64,000 nt of DNA from Kwoniella bestiolae CBS 10118 (lineage: Eukaryota; Basidiomycota; Tremellomycetes; Tremellales; Cryptococcaceae), in assembly GCF_000512585.2 (NCBI RefSeq), contig NC_089244.1, positions 992,001 to 1,056,000 on the forward strand, given 5' to 3'. Positions 45,508 through 56,876 of this stretch are shown here, in pieces. Below the pieces are notes generated by a model, which saw only the letters and a program-made list of their open reading frames with translations, had not been told where the DNA came from and did not search any database. The position numbers were made by a program, and so were the translations under genes. The number at the start of each line of letters is the position of its first letter. Position 1 is the stretch's first letter.

Positions 45508-48198
45508 TCACCCTTCTATTGTTCCTTTCCCCTCTGCGCTTGCTTCGGTACCAGCAACATCCTCCACTCTCACTTCAGGTATACTCTGCTCCTGCACTAT
45601 ACCAGCCCCTTCACTCATAACCTGATCGACCTGATCTTGTTCAACCTTGATCCTCTTGCTCTCTGAGCCCGATCCCGCCCCCTCGTCTGCTCCCGTACCT
45701 TCTTTCACCTCCAGTTCCCCAGTTTCATCTTCAGCCTTCCTCTTAACGTTCATCTGAGGTGATAGACCCTCCTTGTTCTCAGACTTGACCTGCACCTGTG
45801 CTGGTGCTTGCTCAGAAGGTTGAGGTGTCAGTCTGGGACTACCACTCGTGCTTCTCTTGTTCGGGTCGGAACCCTTCAGTCGACGGAGGGCTGATAATTG
45901 TTCGGCTCGACATGTTGCGTGGTATATCTACAACGACACGGTATGATGTCAGTATCAATCTGTCAAATTGCGGTCATTGGTGACATATACCAAAATAGAT
46001 ACATCGAAAGATCGCATTATGCATGTATGCAGAATCATGAAGCACAGCGGCAATGAGGCGAAAAGTAACGAAGACGCAACTCACAGTACCATTAATATTC
46101 AACGCATTCTTCCAAACCCACTCCTCCTCATCCTGCGACCACTCCTTCACAAACGCCTCTTTACAAACCGGACATACTGTATTGGTCTTGGTACTTGGGC
46201 TGGGCACTTTGATCCATTTCTCTCTTAATTGCTGTAATCTCTCCGCTGAGATTGTTGTGGAAGCTGAGCTTTTCCCAGGTGAGTTGGTGGCGGGATTGGT
46301 AGATGGGCCTGCCTCGGCTGATTGGGAGTAGGTATCGTTGATCCATTCCTACACATATCCGAACACATCAGCTATCATCCCTTCTTGTCTGTCATCCCTT
46401 CTTACGAAGTGCAGGTCAAGTCATATGCCAAGTTGGGTAGTGATAGGAGATGTTTTACACAAGAAGCATAACCCACCTCTGCTCTAGGTAACCACCGTCT
46501 ATGAGATCCCCGCCCTGCGGACTCTCGTTCCTTCCTATTTCGTCGGAAATGCCAGTCCATGTGAGATTGGAACTTGTCATCGTCACTTGCGAATCGCATT
46601 CCACACTGTTTACATCTTTGCGGTAGATGATCGAACGAAAGGGTGTGAGGGCTGTGCGACAATCATACTTTCTATGTCAGCCATGAACCTCACGAACAAA
46701 ATTTGTACCCGAAGCGGGTGGGATCTTTCAGAGATATGAAAATCGACTCACGCATTCAGGTCGATATTCCTCAAAGAGATATTCAACCCCAGTACCATAT
46801 CTTCATAAGCTTCCAGACCAGATTTCTTTCCTTGTTTTTGGCCTTGCGATAACGTAGGAGTAAGAGGTTGAGCTTGCGGTTCAGGTGTTCTCGATTGACC
46901 TTGGCCTTGGCCCACCACACCGGATTGGTTCAGGCTGTTCAAGATCTTACTTACGTCGATGGGTAAATTAGCCAATGACGGAATTTGCACAGCCGGATTA
47001 GCGATGGGTAATGGTGTAGTCGAACCTGCCATATGTGATGGAAGGGGCGTATGTAGGTTCGCCTGAGGTGTAGGAGTAGGTACGAAGGGCGGTCTGGCTA
47101 CTTGCGGTGGTGGGACTGGAGGTAATCTGTTAGGTTGAGGTGGGTAGGAAGAAGGGACATTCCAATTGGGCGTTATATTCCCAGCGACGGGAACCGGAGC
47201 AGGTGAGAAGGCTTGTTGAGGTTGTGGTTTCGGTGGTGGTGGGGGTTGTTGACCATTTATTAGATTGACTTGATCCATTATCTGCGCGAGTTCCTGAGGA
47301 GGTACTGTGGTAGAATTTAATAAATTCAATATCCCAGTCAAGGCGTTGACCTGTTGTCCGGTAGCCATATCCCAGGCTTTCGAAGCTGCCTCTCTCTGTT
47401 TCTTATCTAATGCACCTTGAACAGTATTCTTCACTTGTCGTAATGTCACCACAGGGGGTATACCATTACCATTCATCATCCCGTTACCAGTTTTGTTGCT
47501 AGAATATGAAGACCCGAAAATATCCCTCTCGATCTGCTCTCTCACGCCTGCACCGTACAATTCTGTTCTGTTGGGTCCACCAGTCCGCCAGAGGTTGATC
47601 ATCTCTTCCATTTTCGCTTTGGTCACTCCGTCTACTTCGCGATATGTGCGCAGGTAGAGTCGAGGGATGATGGGAGGTAAGAGGTGGGTGGTGTATGGTG
47701 GTCCGATGTTTTTCGAGATCGAATCGATTAGGTATAGAAGCGGTAATTTTTGGGTTGGTAGTGCCTAAATATCATGGATTATCAATAATCAGTATCGTCC
47801 AAAGATCTCGTAAGTCATGATCGTCTGTGATAAAATCTATCGCTTCGTTTCGCCTCTTTCTGCCTTCCCCTTGAATGAAATGTTACGAGCGGAAAACAAC
47901 GACATCCACCATATCGTTCTGTTACATGTTATTTCATACTTGAGATGGTATAAGATGGACCTACCCTCAGCGTCGCTTCTTCAATCTCCTGTACGACGAC
48001 ATTCATCCCCTCCCAATTGTTCTGATCGCGTTGAGCCCCAGCCATCATCGACAGATCTTGAATTATAGGACGTGAATTGAAGGTAAGTTGTCTCAATCGA
48101 TCTGCATAATACGCTCGGAACGGATCATGAGGTGCGGGAGGGGGTGGGGGGTAATACCCTCCTTGTTGGGGATAAGGAGCATAAGTTTGATATGACAT
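45508..48198 (-). CDS. PCF11: mRNA cleavage and transcription termination factor PCF11
   Basis: Subunit of cleavage factor IA that binds the RNA polymerase II C-terminal domain. It starts MSYQTYAPYPQQGGYYPPPP. The CTD-interacting domain covers roughly residues 25-140: RLRQLTFNSRPIIQDLSMMA, LPLLYLIDSISKNIGPPYTT, then KAKMEEMINLWRTGGPNRTE. A Pro/Gln-rich middle follows. The first zinc motif is RCKQCGMRFASDDDKFQSHM with DWHFRRN, and the second is VCPVCKEAFVKEW with IYHATCRAEQL. The acidic C-terminus ends EGKGTIEG. About six introns. Both zinc motifs and the CID are typical of Pcf11. Confidence 0.95.
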
Positions 48199-49481
48199 TA
48201 TGAACGTTTAGTGTACCAGTGTCACGTAGGAAAGAAAGGGAAGGGAAGGTAGGGAATGAGAAGATATATGAGTTTATTTGCATAAACTACGCTGGACAAT
48301 CTTGTACTACGTTTCACCGTATTCAAATCGCCTGACCCTCTAGAAGATCAGAGACAAAGTGAGTGGAATAAACGGAACCAGAGATAGCAAAGTCGTCGCA
48401 TAAACTACCAGACCGACCCTCTGTACCCTCCTACTAAGTGTTCTGTCCTAATGGTTGAACCACACTCGAAGACTGGACGGAGATGGTGTTAGGAATGGTG
48501 ATGATTCCCCTTTGCTAATTTGCTCGCAGCTATTGGATCAGAGATGGAACTCCCAAACAGCCAGTATCCACGTCGAGGAAGTAATTATGGATCTTGAGTT
48601 TTGACGAAAGAGAAGGAAGGAAACAAGGACAAGTAATCATGACAAACGACCTAACCTATAAATGGCGATGACCAACAACACAAATCGAATGAGTGAGTGG
48701 CACCTTTGTGACCTACAACTCCGACTATAACTCCGTAGTGGCACCCGATCGCTTCTCTCCACGTGTAGGTACGTTCCCATCCTCGGTGGAGGGGCCATGA
48801 GACTCCTTCAGATCTACTTTTCACTCGGTCTCGGCCATGGGCCATTCTCCACCTCTCCACCTGTCCTCTCAAATGCCATTAAGATTATCTCGGTCATGCA
48901 GTCTGCCCGGCCGGCGGTGATGCATCGTTCCATTCATTCCCCTTCCCATATTATTTTGGGTATGTATCGTAGCTTCCAATACACAAGCCGAAGGACAACG
49001 ATCCACTGCGAAATAGATCTCATCTCCATACATGCGCAGTATGGTACTGAGAGTCTTGGCGATTCACTGCTTTGCTTGGAAGAAGTACGGCCGCCGTCAA
49101 CTTTGCATGCACAGTGCTTGAGTAGGTACCGCTTACATTACAATTGACTTGACTTGAGATTGTACCACTAACAGTATGCATCTCGTCAAGAACCGTAACG
49201 CCCCCAGCGGTCAAGACAAGTGTATGTGTATGCATTCACCCAGCCCAATCTAAGCTGAGCAGAGTCGAGTCGATCCAAAGCAATCTGAATCGGATCTCAC
49301 AAAGAATGTAAATATGGAAAAACCGCTTATCAATCCCTTAATCAGCAAGAATCTACCTACCAAGATCTATCGTTCCTTCGGCAGATAGTGCGAGAGCGAG
49401 AGTCGTGTACCTTCGGTCAAGCGGTTAAGTGCAGCTTGGCTTACGATATGCGGACATCCATGCGGATCAGACTTGTACTGT

Positions 49482-49517
49482 ATGTACATACATACATACA
49501 TGCATGCATGCATGCAT
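49482..49517. repeat. CATA/CATG tetranucleotide repeat
   Basis: TACATACATACATACATGCA continues as CATG units. It is the same arrangement as the tract at 20341-20378. Confidence 0.85.
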
Positions 49518-49909
49518 CTTGTCAACCCTCGTTAGATCGATGTACATGCATGCAATCAAGTAACGACTCGACTCGGTGGAGTACTCGAAACCCAGGCGGC
49601 CGAGTCAGAGCGAGCCGTACAAGACACAATCAGGAACACGAGCTAGTAGCGATATGGGAACCGTGGAGGTCAACGGATACCTCCGATTTTCATAGATTAT
49701 TTTTAAAACGATGCGGGGACCGAGATGCGTCAGCAAAAATAGGAACCGACCAGTATAGCATAAGCCGATCTAGTTAGTAATCCACGGTCAACGGTCATCG
49801 TGTCTCTCCTTTTTTTATCTTTCGCCTTCGGTGGGAATGCGAGGTGAGTAAGCCATGAATAATCTCGGGGATACGATTATCAATACGATAATGATGCATG
49901 CCATTAAGA

Positions 49910-49917
49910 TATATAAG
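49910..49917 (+). promoter_or_regulatory. Probable TATA box of the orphan gene at 50073
   Basis: TATATAAG lies about 155 bases before the start codon. A later TATA run at about 50032 is only about 30 bases before the ATG, so it would leave almost no leader. Confidence 0.4.
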
Positions 49918-50072
49918 AGCACGATGTGAGGGTAAGATAAATGCATATTCCCCTTCTTCATCAGATAACGATACAACCAAGCAAAGTACACGAGTACTAT
50001 CCAAAGATAAAGATTAACATAAACACATCGTGATATATATATAACAGCAAAGTATCAAAGTAACCAACAACA

Positions 50073-50786
50073 ATGGCTACTACCACAATGTCTCGTCCAC
50101 TCACCCCATTCCCCCACACCCATACCTTGACTCACGGGTCCCAAGCCTCATATTTCCACCACATCCAATTCGAGGCTCAACCCCACTCATACGGCTACAC
50201 GGCTCAACCGATCCATTTCCACCTTAAGAAACCCATCTCCACACCCACACCGCCCTCGCTCATCCGAAAGGGCTCATCATCCTCTCGATACATCACCTCT
50301 CCCACGCTACCTGCTCAACCCGAGCTTGTACAACCCACACCTAGGAGGACACCTTCATCATCCTCTTCCTCAACATACTCCCCATTGATGCCCGCTACTC
50401 CCATACTCGAGTCACCCGTGGCTCCTCCCTCTACTCCCACTCCCCTATCTCTCCCACCTTCAATGGCCGAAATCACCGCCAAGCCGGTCGTACCCACGTT
50501 GGACTTGGAAGAGAAACTCATTGAGTCAGAATACAACGACCGATTCAGCTATTCCCCATACTCCATTTCCCTCTCCACCGGCGAAACTATCGCATCGTCC
50601 TCATCCTACACCTCCTCGGGATTAGCCAAGAGACCTAAATTGAAGAGAAGGGATACACCTATCCCTCATCCTCACTTGTCCCAACTTGCTACTCTGCATA
50701 TGTCAACTTCAAAGGGCGAACAGGAGGGCAGTAGGAAGGTTCTGAGAAGTATAATAGATGGTGGGAATTGGATTATCGTTGATTAA
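50073..50786 (+). CDS. Orphan Ser/Pro/Thr-rich protein, single exon
   Basis: 237 residues in one intron-free frame, unusual here where nearly every other gene has introns. It starts MATTTMSRPLTPFPHTHTLT. The first half is rich in Pro, Ser, Thr and His, with a long Pro/Ser/Thr stretch around residues 65-140. A central part has SEYNDRFSYSPYSISLSTGE, a basic patch AKRPKLKRRD could be a nuclear signal, and the end is VLRSIIDGGNWIIVD. I do not recognise a family. No membrane segment or signal peptide. Support comes from frame length, start context (CAACAATGGCT) and upstream TATA elements. It converges with MAM33. A chance frame cannot be excluded but is unlikely. Confidence 0.65.
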   Translation: MATTTMSRPLTPFPHTHTLTHGSQASYFHHIQFEAQPHSYGYTAQPIHFHLKKPISTPTPPSLIRKGSSSSRYITSPTLPAQPELVQPTPRRTPSSSSSSTYSPLMPATPILESPVAPPSTPTPLSLPPSMAEITAKPVVPTLDLEEKLIESEYNDRFSYSPYSISLSTGETIASSSSYTSSGLAKRPKLKRRDTPIPHPHLSQLATLHMSTSKGEQEGSRKVLRSIIDGGNWIIVD

Positions 50787-51217
50787 CTTTGAGTGTGAAC
50801 TACACTTTGGTGTGATATTTTGGGATTGAATGTGTATGATTTAACGAAACGAAGAAGGGGCTACTTCTATAGACGATTTAATGTTTTGATACTATAATAT
50901 AGTCAGTTGTATGATATTTAGGAAAGTTCTTATAGATAACTTTTCATGTTTGATATCTGAGATGGAAACGAATAACCTCTCATAATCACCAATGAATTTG
51001 TTGCACCTTATTTGCCTGCGAGCGATACCTTGCACATTACTGTCATTTCTGAAAGAGCGCACTCGGGAACATGTCCAGGCATTGTCATTGCCATTTGAGA
51101 AGTGCTGCATACCATTATGATCATCTTTCGTCACATTACTTCAGTCCCATCAACTTATCACCCAGCATAGCTTAGAGCGTTTCAGTCCTAGGTAGTATGA
51201 TATATAATCAACACCGA
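50787..51217. other. Convergent intergenic region
   Basis: 431 AT-rich bases between the orphan gene and MAM33. No gene is seen. Confidence 0.5.
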
Positions 51218-52603
51218 CTACTGCTCAACGAATCCTCGGACTTGGTCTAACCAAGATACGTAGTCCTAAGCAATTCAACGACCGTCAGCAGAGCATTCGT
51301 AAATCTCAACCTGTTATCTCCCGCGGCCGGTTGACCGTTCCGCGGGTCTTCTAATATTGCTGATAACTCACTTTCTGTTCCTTGTGCTCGCAGTACGACA
51401 AGACAAAGTCGGCTAATAGAGCATTCATGGGTCAGGTGTGTATACTAACATGTATAGTTAACATTCAATACTCACCCAAAGCTTCGTCGACCCCTCGTTC
51501 AGCAAGGTATGCTCCAAAGGCTTCTTGAACAGCTTGGTCTAGGTGGTCGAATTCTGCGGGAGTAGACGTAATCAGCATGAGCATAGTCATAAAGATGATA
51601 GTCACCAAGGCGTATAGTCCGAGTAGAAGCGGGGATAGAGAGTAGCAGGTCATCTTCCGAGCCAGAGAGCACTGATAGTGAAATGTGAGGACTGATGTAG
51701 GAGGTAAGATATGACAACTCACGAGGTCCCATATATTTCGATCTCCTCTCCCAATCACCCTCTGCCCCCTCCCTCTCAGCTAGGGCCTTCTCATACACCG
51801 CGATATTGGTTATCTCGAAGCCCTCATCGCACGTCTCCAGATCCACCATCAGACTGCCGGGAGTAGCTGATTTGGTAATGACCAATGAACACGCAATGCT
51901 AGTGGGTCCGGAGGGCTCGATCTCTTCGCCGGATTCGTTCTCTAGGATGGGGGGTTCGAAGGAGTCCAGGTCGGATATTTGGAATGTGAGTTTTAGGCTG
52001 TGTGTCGTGGGGTCTCATCAGTTATGGCTCGAAGATAGGTGAATTGTGTGGAACGGATGAATAAGACAAGTAAAACGGATGAGTAGGACTGAATGCCGGA
52101 ACACACATAGACGCAGGATCGCAACAATGGCGATGAAGCCTGATGACCGGAATGACAATGTGGAGGATCGGGATTGTAGAGCACATCCCCCACTCACGTC
52201 TCGTTACCAAACTTCCTAGTCAACGACACATCATCTTCCCCAGGGATATCTTGGATCTCCCACACACCCTGAGTCTTGAAGGTCTCGACGAAAGGTGGAA
52301 CCTCGGGAAGCTGAGCGGCATTCTCAAGTTCGAATTTGTGTTCGGCCGCCAAGGCAGATGCGAGGGTTGAGTCGGCTACGAGAGATCACACGTATAAATA
52401 TAAGCAGCCGTTCACTCGCGATTATGCCCTAGATATTGAGTCGATTTGATGAGCGACTACCACTCACTCTCTCCACTTCCCATTCGTCTGGAAGTCAAGC
52501 TGAAAGCTCTAGCCGCCAAAGGTCTGACGATGGGCGCTACGGCTCGTCGAGCAGCGAGGGTGTTGCTGGCTCGTAGAACTGGTCGGAGGGCTCTGAAAGA
52601 CAT
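51218..52603 (-). CDS. MAM33: Mitochondrial matrix acidic protein MAM33/p32
   Basis: Acidic doughnut-shaped trimer of the mitochondrial matrix (p32/C1QBP family), linked to respiration and mitochondrial translation. The start MSFRALRPVLRASNTLAARR plus more Arg and Ser looks like a targeting presequence. The mature part includes LASALAAEHKFELENA, VPPFVETFKTQGVWEIQDIP, GEDDVSLTRKFGNET and SLMVDLETCDEGFEITNIAV. The C-terminal helices are EFDHLDQAVQEAFGAYLAER, DFVLSYCEHKEQK and a final exon DYVSWLDQVRGFVEQ. All are family positions. About six exons. It is divergent from the TBC-domain gene. Confidence 0.93.
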
Positions 52604-52971
52604 GTTGAGAGTTATCTGTCGTTATGGTGTGGGTCAAAGCTAATTATGGGAATCAGTCGGGTTACGAGAAAAGCAGAGAGACGAGTGGCCATTGATTGAC
52701 ACAGTACGAACAGGGGTGCGAACTTTTCTGTAACGAAGGATGGATGGATGGATGCCTTACTTTCCCACGGATGCACATTTTAGTTGTGTGCGGTCAGTAC
52801 AAGTGTTGGAGATGGAGATGGAGATGGAACCCAATAACCCAATATCAAATCAGTCTCGAATCTCGTATATGCATGCGGCAATGTTCAACATTTAATCCAT
52901 CAATAGCTAAGTCGAAGCGATGCATAGGTAGTAGCTTGGGTGTAGATCTATATATACCACAGTCAGATGAG
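52604..52971. promoter_or_regulatory. Divergent promoter between MAM33 and the TBC-domain gene
   Basis: 368 bases between outward-reading starts. It contains a GGAT run at about 52738-52753, a GGAGAT run at about 52808-52828 and TATATATA at about 52949-52956. The last is only about 16 bases before the proposed TBC-gene ATG, so it is either unused or the annotated start is not the first one. Confidence 0.45.
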
Positions 52972-54724
52972 ATGAGCACCAATCTTCAAGATTGGGTTGA
53001 GGTGAGCGGCGTGAAGAAATGATGTGATGCACGTTTGGCTGTCAGCTCATATCCTACACTACCCATAGTTGTTGAACGCCGAACAGCATGTACAGGTGGA
53101 TAAGTTGAAGGAACATGCTAGACATGGAGTAGCAGCGAGAGTGAGGGGCGTGAGTGCTATTCATATCTGCTTGATGCGCTATGTTTGCTGTCCACATCTG
53201 GTATCCTCGTGGAGGACGAATGAACAGTCAATAAATCGTGTTAATTCTCTCGATGGGATCATAGGAAGTATGGCTCTACCTCCTCGAAGTACTATCAGAG
53301 GACAAAACCGCCGAGATAACCTCCCTCCTATCACTCAACACTACCTATCAGGCCCTACCTCACGAGATCCCTTCGGATCTCACAGCGAGTCTCATGAGAA
53401 TAGCTTTGGGGCATCATACCAAGAGATTTCGAAGTGAGACCTACGCGGGGTTGATCAGCTCTCTCACTGCTGAACGACAAGCGAGCACCACCAGCAACAA
53501 GGGGAAGGAGAAGCAGGGTCACAGTCAACCTTCAAGCGGAAGTAGAAGCTTCAGTCTAAATAGTTCGAACGAAGGGAGGCATAGCGGAGTGTCACCTTTA
53601 TTGACCTCAATAGAGAAAAACCCACCACCTCCTATATCGCTTTCACCCCACGGTCAAGATGAGGGATTGGATGGTAATGACGATGAAGATAATTTGAATA
53701 CACTACGATCCCAATTATCTAGAATCCTCCCTCCGCCGCCTAATGCCCCGCCCTCACGACATCATTATATCTCTATCATCGAGGAGGTCCTAGGTAAATA
53801 TTATAATGCGGAAACATTATTGGGTAAACACAATAATGAGAATCACCGTGGGAAGGGGGATAGGTATTATTATGGAGATGAACATGAGGATAAGGGGGAT
53901 TGGATTTATTTGGTCACTCCCTTTATCTGTGTGCTGAGTAGACCTGTGGGGGTGTTTTTGGGATTTCAGAAATTGATGGAGAGGTTGAGTGAGTATATCC
54001 ATTTGCGATCAAACACATCATCAACTCCCATCGATCATCCCATCATTATCATATTGTGTCGATGCAATTAGCTGATCCAGGTGTCAATCCAAGAATCATT
54101 CCCCTCCATACCCTCCCGTCTAGCCTCGTTCCTCACCCTCTTCCGAATATCACAACCAGAGTTATTCTCTTATTGTGAAGATGAGCAGGTCCCATATGTC
54201 CAAGTAGCTATGAGCTGGATGACGACCCTGTTGGCTAAGGAGATGTGGTTAGGGGATGTACTAAGATTGTGGGGTAAGTCTATCCAACTTTTAGCTTTAG
54301 CTTGTATGGTTCTCGCTAGTGCCTTGTGTGGTAGCGTCGATTGAAGCTGATTTGATCCCAGACGCTTATCTCGCCTCGGACGATATGTTCGCGCTGCACT
54401 GTTATGTCTGCGTGGCTATTCTGTCGACTTGCAAAGAGTGAGTCATGAGCTATTTATCATGTCAGACGATTTTGGGTTGACTGAATACTGATCTCTACCA
54501 CGTATCACGTAGAACACTGGAAGAATTAGACGGATCAGAAGCAAAGTTGATGTTGTTAGATCTACCTCCTCTGGATGTTGATAGGGTGAGTACAACACAA
54601 TTGTTCTTACATCGATTTCTGAAGTATAGCTGACATTGTGACTTGTCATAAATAGTTATTACAAGACGCAGCCAATCTCAGAGTCTCTTTCCCTCTACCT
54701 AGACCAGTTGATGATGAAGCTTGA
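52972..54724 (+). CDS. Divergent TBC-domain (Rab-GAP-like) protein
   Basis: TBC domains normally stimulate Rab GTP hydrolysis. Exons begin 52972-53001, 53069-53149, 53265-53988 and 54094 onward. The opening is MSTNLQDWVE, then HARHGVAARVRG joined to EVWLYLLEVLSED, the standard start of a TBC domain. Later come WIYLVTPFICVLSRPVGVFL, VQVAMSWMTTLLAKEMWLGD with VLRLWDAYLASDD, and HCYVCVAILSTCKE, ending in PLPRPVDDEA. The arginine-finger motif IxxDxxR reads IPSDLTA, and no YxQ glutamine finger is visible. Roughly 100 low-complexity residues (Ser, Asn, Pro, Gly, Asp) interrupt the domain. Domain call good; catalytic activity doubtful. The start and the intron ending at 54093 are less sure. Confidence 0.8.
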
Positions 54725-54862
54725 TAACGTCGCATTTACTCATAATCCATGTTGTATATCACAAGCACATATATGCATTTGACAACCTCGAATACAGAGT
54801 ACACAACAATCTCTGAAATCGTAAAACACAACTTGTGTAAAAAAAGCTCCTTGTTGCAAACC

Positions 54863-56358
54863 CTACATTCCAGCCCACCACCTATTCTGCCAATAACTCT
54901 CATTCTGCAAATTCTTCCAGTGAGCCAACGAAGCCTGTTTCGCGCCTGTCCGTTCCGGTCGGACGTATCCTTCATCCTTTTGAGGGGTATTTGATCCCTT
55001 CTGCTTCTGGTTGTCGGATTCACTCAAGTTCAGATCCTGTAGCTGAGCTGGAAGTGGAAGGATGTCACTGGTCCGTAGTCCTGGTGTGGGAGGGGTTTTC
55101 GGTCGTTCGACATCGTTGGTATTGCTGCCGTTACTACTTCCGATACCGCTGCTACTACCTGGACCGGAGTTGGGTGTCGCCGACCTTGCTGGTTCTGGCC
55201 GAGGTTGATGGTGATGATGAGGTACAGCTGATAATACACTTTGGTTGATCTTGTGCTTGTGCATTGATGCAAAGTTTTCCATGGTGAATACGATTTCCCG
55301 CCAATCCGTCATTTTGCCTGGGCCTGCGGGCCAAATCATCTTCTTGGTTAGCTTCTTTGTCACATGTAATGCCGTCTTCGAGCACTTTGAATGTGTTGCA
55401 GAGGCAACGACCTCGACTCACCCTCATCTCCACATGCTAATATCCCTCCACCTTGTGGACCAAGGATCAGATACTCCAGCTGTTCTTGTAGTATACGTAG
55501 ATGCTTCGCGGTGAACTTGTGCTGATACATGTGCGTGTTCATGGCTGGGCATACTATGACTGGCGTTGAAGGTGATAGAGCTCGAAGAAGGGATGTCTAC
55601 CGTTGAACATTCAGAATCAGATTCGGACCTCATTACCAGATTGCACACGAGGAAAGCAACATGAGCTCACCGCCAGATTATCACATAACCCGCCAGCTAT
55701 CTTGGCTAGAGTATTGGCTGAACACGGTGCGATGACGACTAGATCTGCCCAGCGACGCAACTATCAAAAGGATGTTAATAACGTCCTGCTGCTGGTCGAG
55801 ATTTTATAGGGGTGGTGCATACCTCAATATGTAAGATTGGTTCTCCAACTTTCTTCCAGTCCTGTCGTACGCTTCATCGTCAGTACATTCCAATGTAATC
55901 TCCGTCAAGCTATCACCACTCACAGACCACTCGTCCTCGTCCGTCCAGACTCTCACACCAAAATCTTCAGGTACCTCGTCGCTCTCGCTAATTCCAAAAG
56001 ATTTTTTGACGGCTGCATCCACAGTCTGCTGATTACAGAAATGCGTTGATGATTTCGTTGCAACGATTTGTAGAGCAATATCACCGGACTAAGTCAGAAG
56101 TATTCGCTCAGCTTACTAAGCATTGTGCTTGAAGCGGCATGATGGGCGGGTACATCGTGAAGAGGATTAACTGACCTGGCTCAACGCTGCAGCGATATCA
56201 GGAGCCTTGATGCTGGCTACGCTCCCGCTGGTTATCAAGACCACTCTGAATATCCCATCAGGCTCGGAAGGTCGACTATCAGCCGAGACGAAGGGCCGAG
56301 CTGATTTGCGGGGTATGATTCGGGATGGGCCTGCGGTGGCGTTGGTACTTGTGTTCAT
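54863..56358 (-). CDS. HAL3: HAL3/phosphopantothenoylcysteine decarboxylase flavoprotein
   Basis: FMN-dependent decarboxylase of coenzyme A synthesis; yeast relatives also inhibit the phosphatase Ppz1. After a short Ser/Pro-rich lead, the flavoprotein core starts FRVVLITSGSVASIKAPDIA. The catalytic His is in ILHIELRRWADLVVIAPCSA, the substrate clamp is VCPAMNTHMYQHKF, and the catalytic Cys lies in LGPQGGGILACGDEG joined to PGKMTDWREIVF across an intron. The C-terminal part adds a His/Pro/Ser/Gly-rich stretch and a basic end, WQNRWWAGM. Unlike yeast Hal3, no strongly acidic tail is visible. About six exons. It is divergent from HSP104. Confidence 0.94.
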
Positions 56359-56647
56359 GATGCTGAGAAGGACTGCCTATTTATTGATGATGAGTATTCT
56401 ACACTTGCGTGGGAAAGGTGGACGTCTGAACCGGATAATTTGGAGACTACAAGGTATCAGACTGAAAGGAACAGTAACAACAATAACAACAACATCATCA
56501 ACCTCGGTCGAAAGTCGCTCAGGTAAACAGGAATATAATGGATGATGCGATAACGGACAAAAGCGGATATCTCCGAGTACGAGAAACATAGTGTATCATT
56601 CCACGTGATTCTAGCGTTTTCTTCCAGGTCCGGGCGTGATCAAGATG

Positions 56648-56657
56648 ATTCGGGAAA
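56648..56657 (+). promoter_or_regulatory. Heat-shock element upstream of HSP104
   Basis: ATTCGGGAAA matches the inverted pair NTTCNNGAAN bound by heat-shock factor. It lies about 220 bases before the HSP104 start. Neighbouring TTC/CC words at about 56607-56625 are weaker. Binding is inferred from the match and from known HSP104 regulation. Confidence 0.6.
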
Positions 56658-56776
56658 CGTCATCCATCAACCAGAAAGGTGGGGAACCACATTAGAACAA
56701 CATTCACACATTCCTTGTCCTATTCTTCCCATCTCCCGCCCCTACCAATTCCCAGTTCACATACTATTTAAAGTGG

Positions 56777-56784
56777 TATATACA
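56777..56784 (+). promoter_or_regulatory. Probable HSP104 TATA box
   Basis: TATATACA lies about 95 bases before the HSP104 start, downstream of the heat-shock element. Confidence 0.5.
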
Positions 56785-56876
56785 CGTATACCCCTTTCAA
56801 TCTTGCTTCCCATCTTCAGCATCAGCAATTATAACATTATAACACATACGATAACGACAATATACAACAATACACC

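Larger units (their letters stand above)
48199..50072. other. 1.9 kb divergent intergenic region
   Basis: Between the PCF11 start and a small plus-strand orphan gene. Small frames at 48651-49235 and 49388-49777 resemble nothing known. A CATA/CATG repeat lies at 49482-49517. A TATATAAG element lies at 49910-49917 and a (TA)n run at about 50032-50042, both before the orphan gene. Confidence 0.55.
56359..56876. promoter_or_regulatory. Divergent promoter between HAL3 and HSP104
   Basis: 518 bases between outward-reading starts. It holds a heat-shock element (56648-56657) and a TATA element (56777-56784) placed for HSP104. A CAA/ACA-rich stretch lies at about 56468-56497. Confidence 0.6.

Noticed and set aside
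49412..49600. tRNA-like A box (GGTCAAGCGGTTAAG)
   Set aside because: No proper B box or closing acceptor stem follows at a sensible distance.
53069..53437. 122-codon frame through the second exon of the TBC gene
   Set aside because: It reads through an intron. Splicing 53149 to 53265 gives a far better TBC start (RVRG joined to EVWLYLLEVL).
55315..55420. HAL3 apparently missing a residue in the GDxGxG loop
   Set aside because: Using the CGCAG acceptor instead of the next CAG restores the normal GDEGPGKM sequence.
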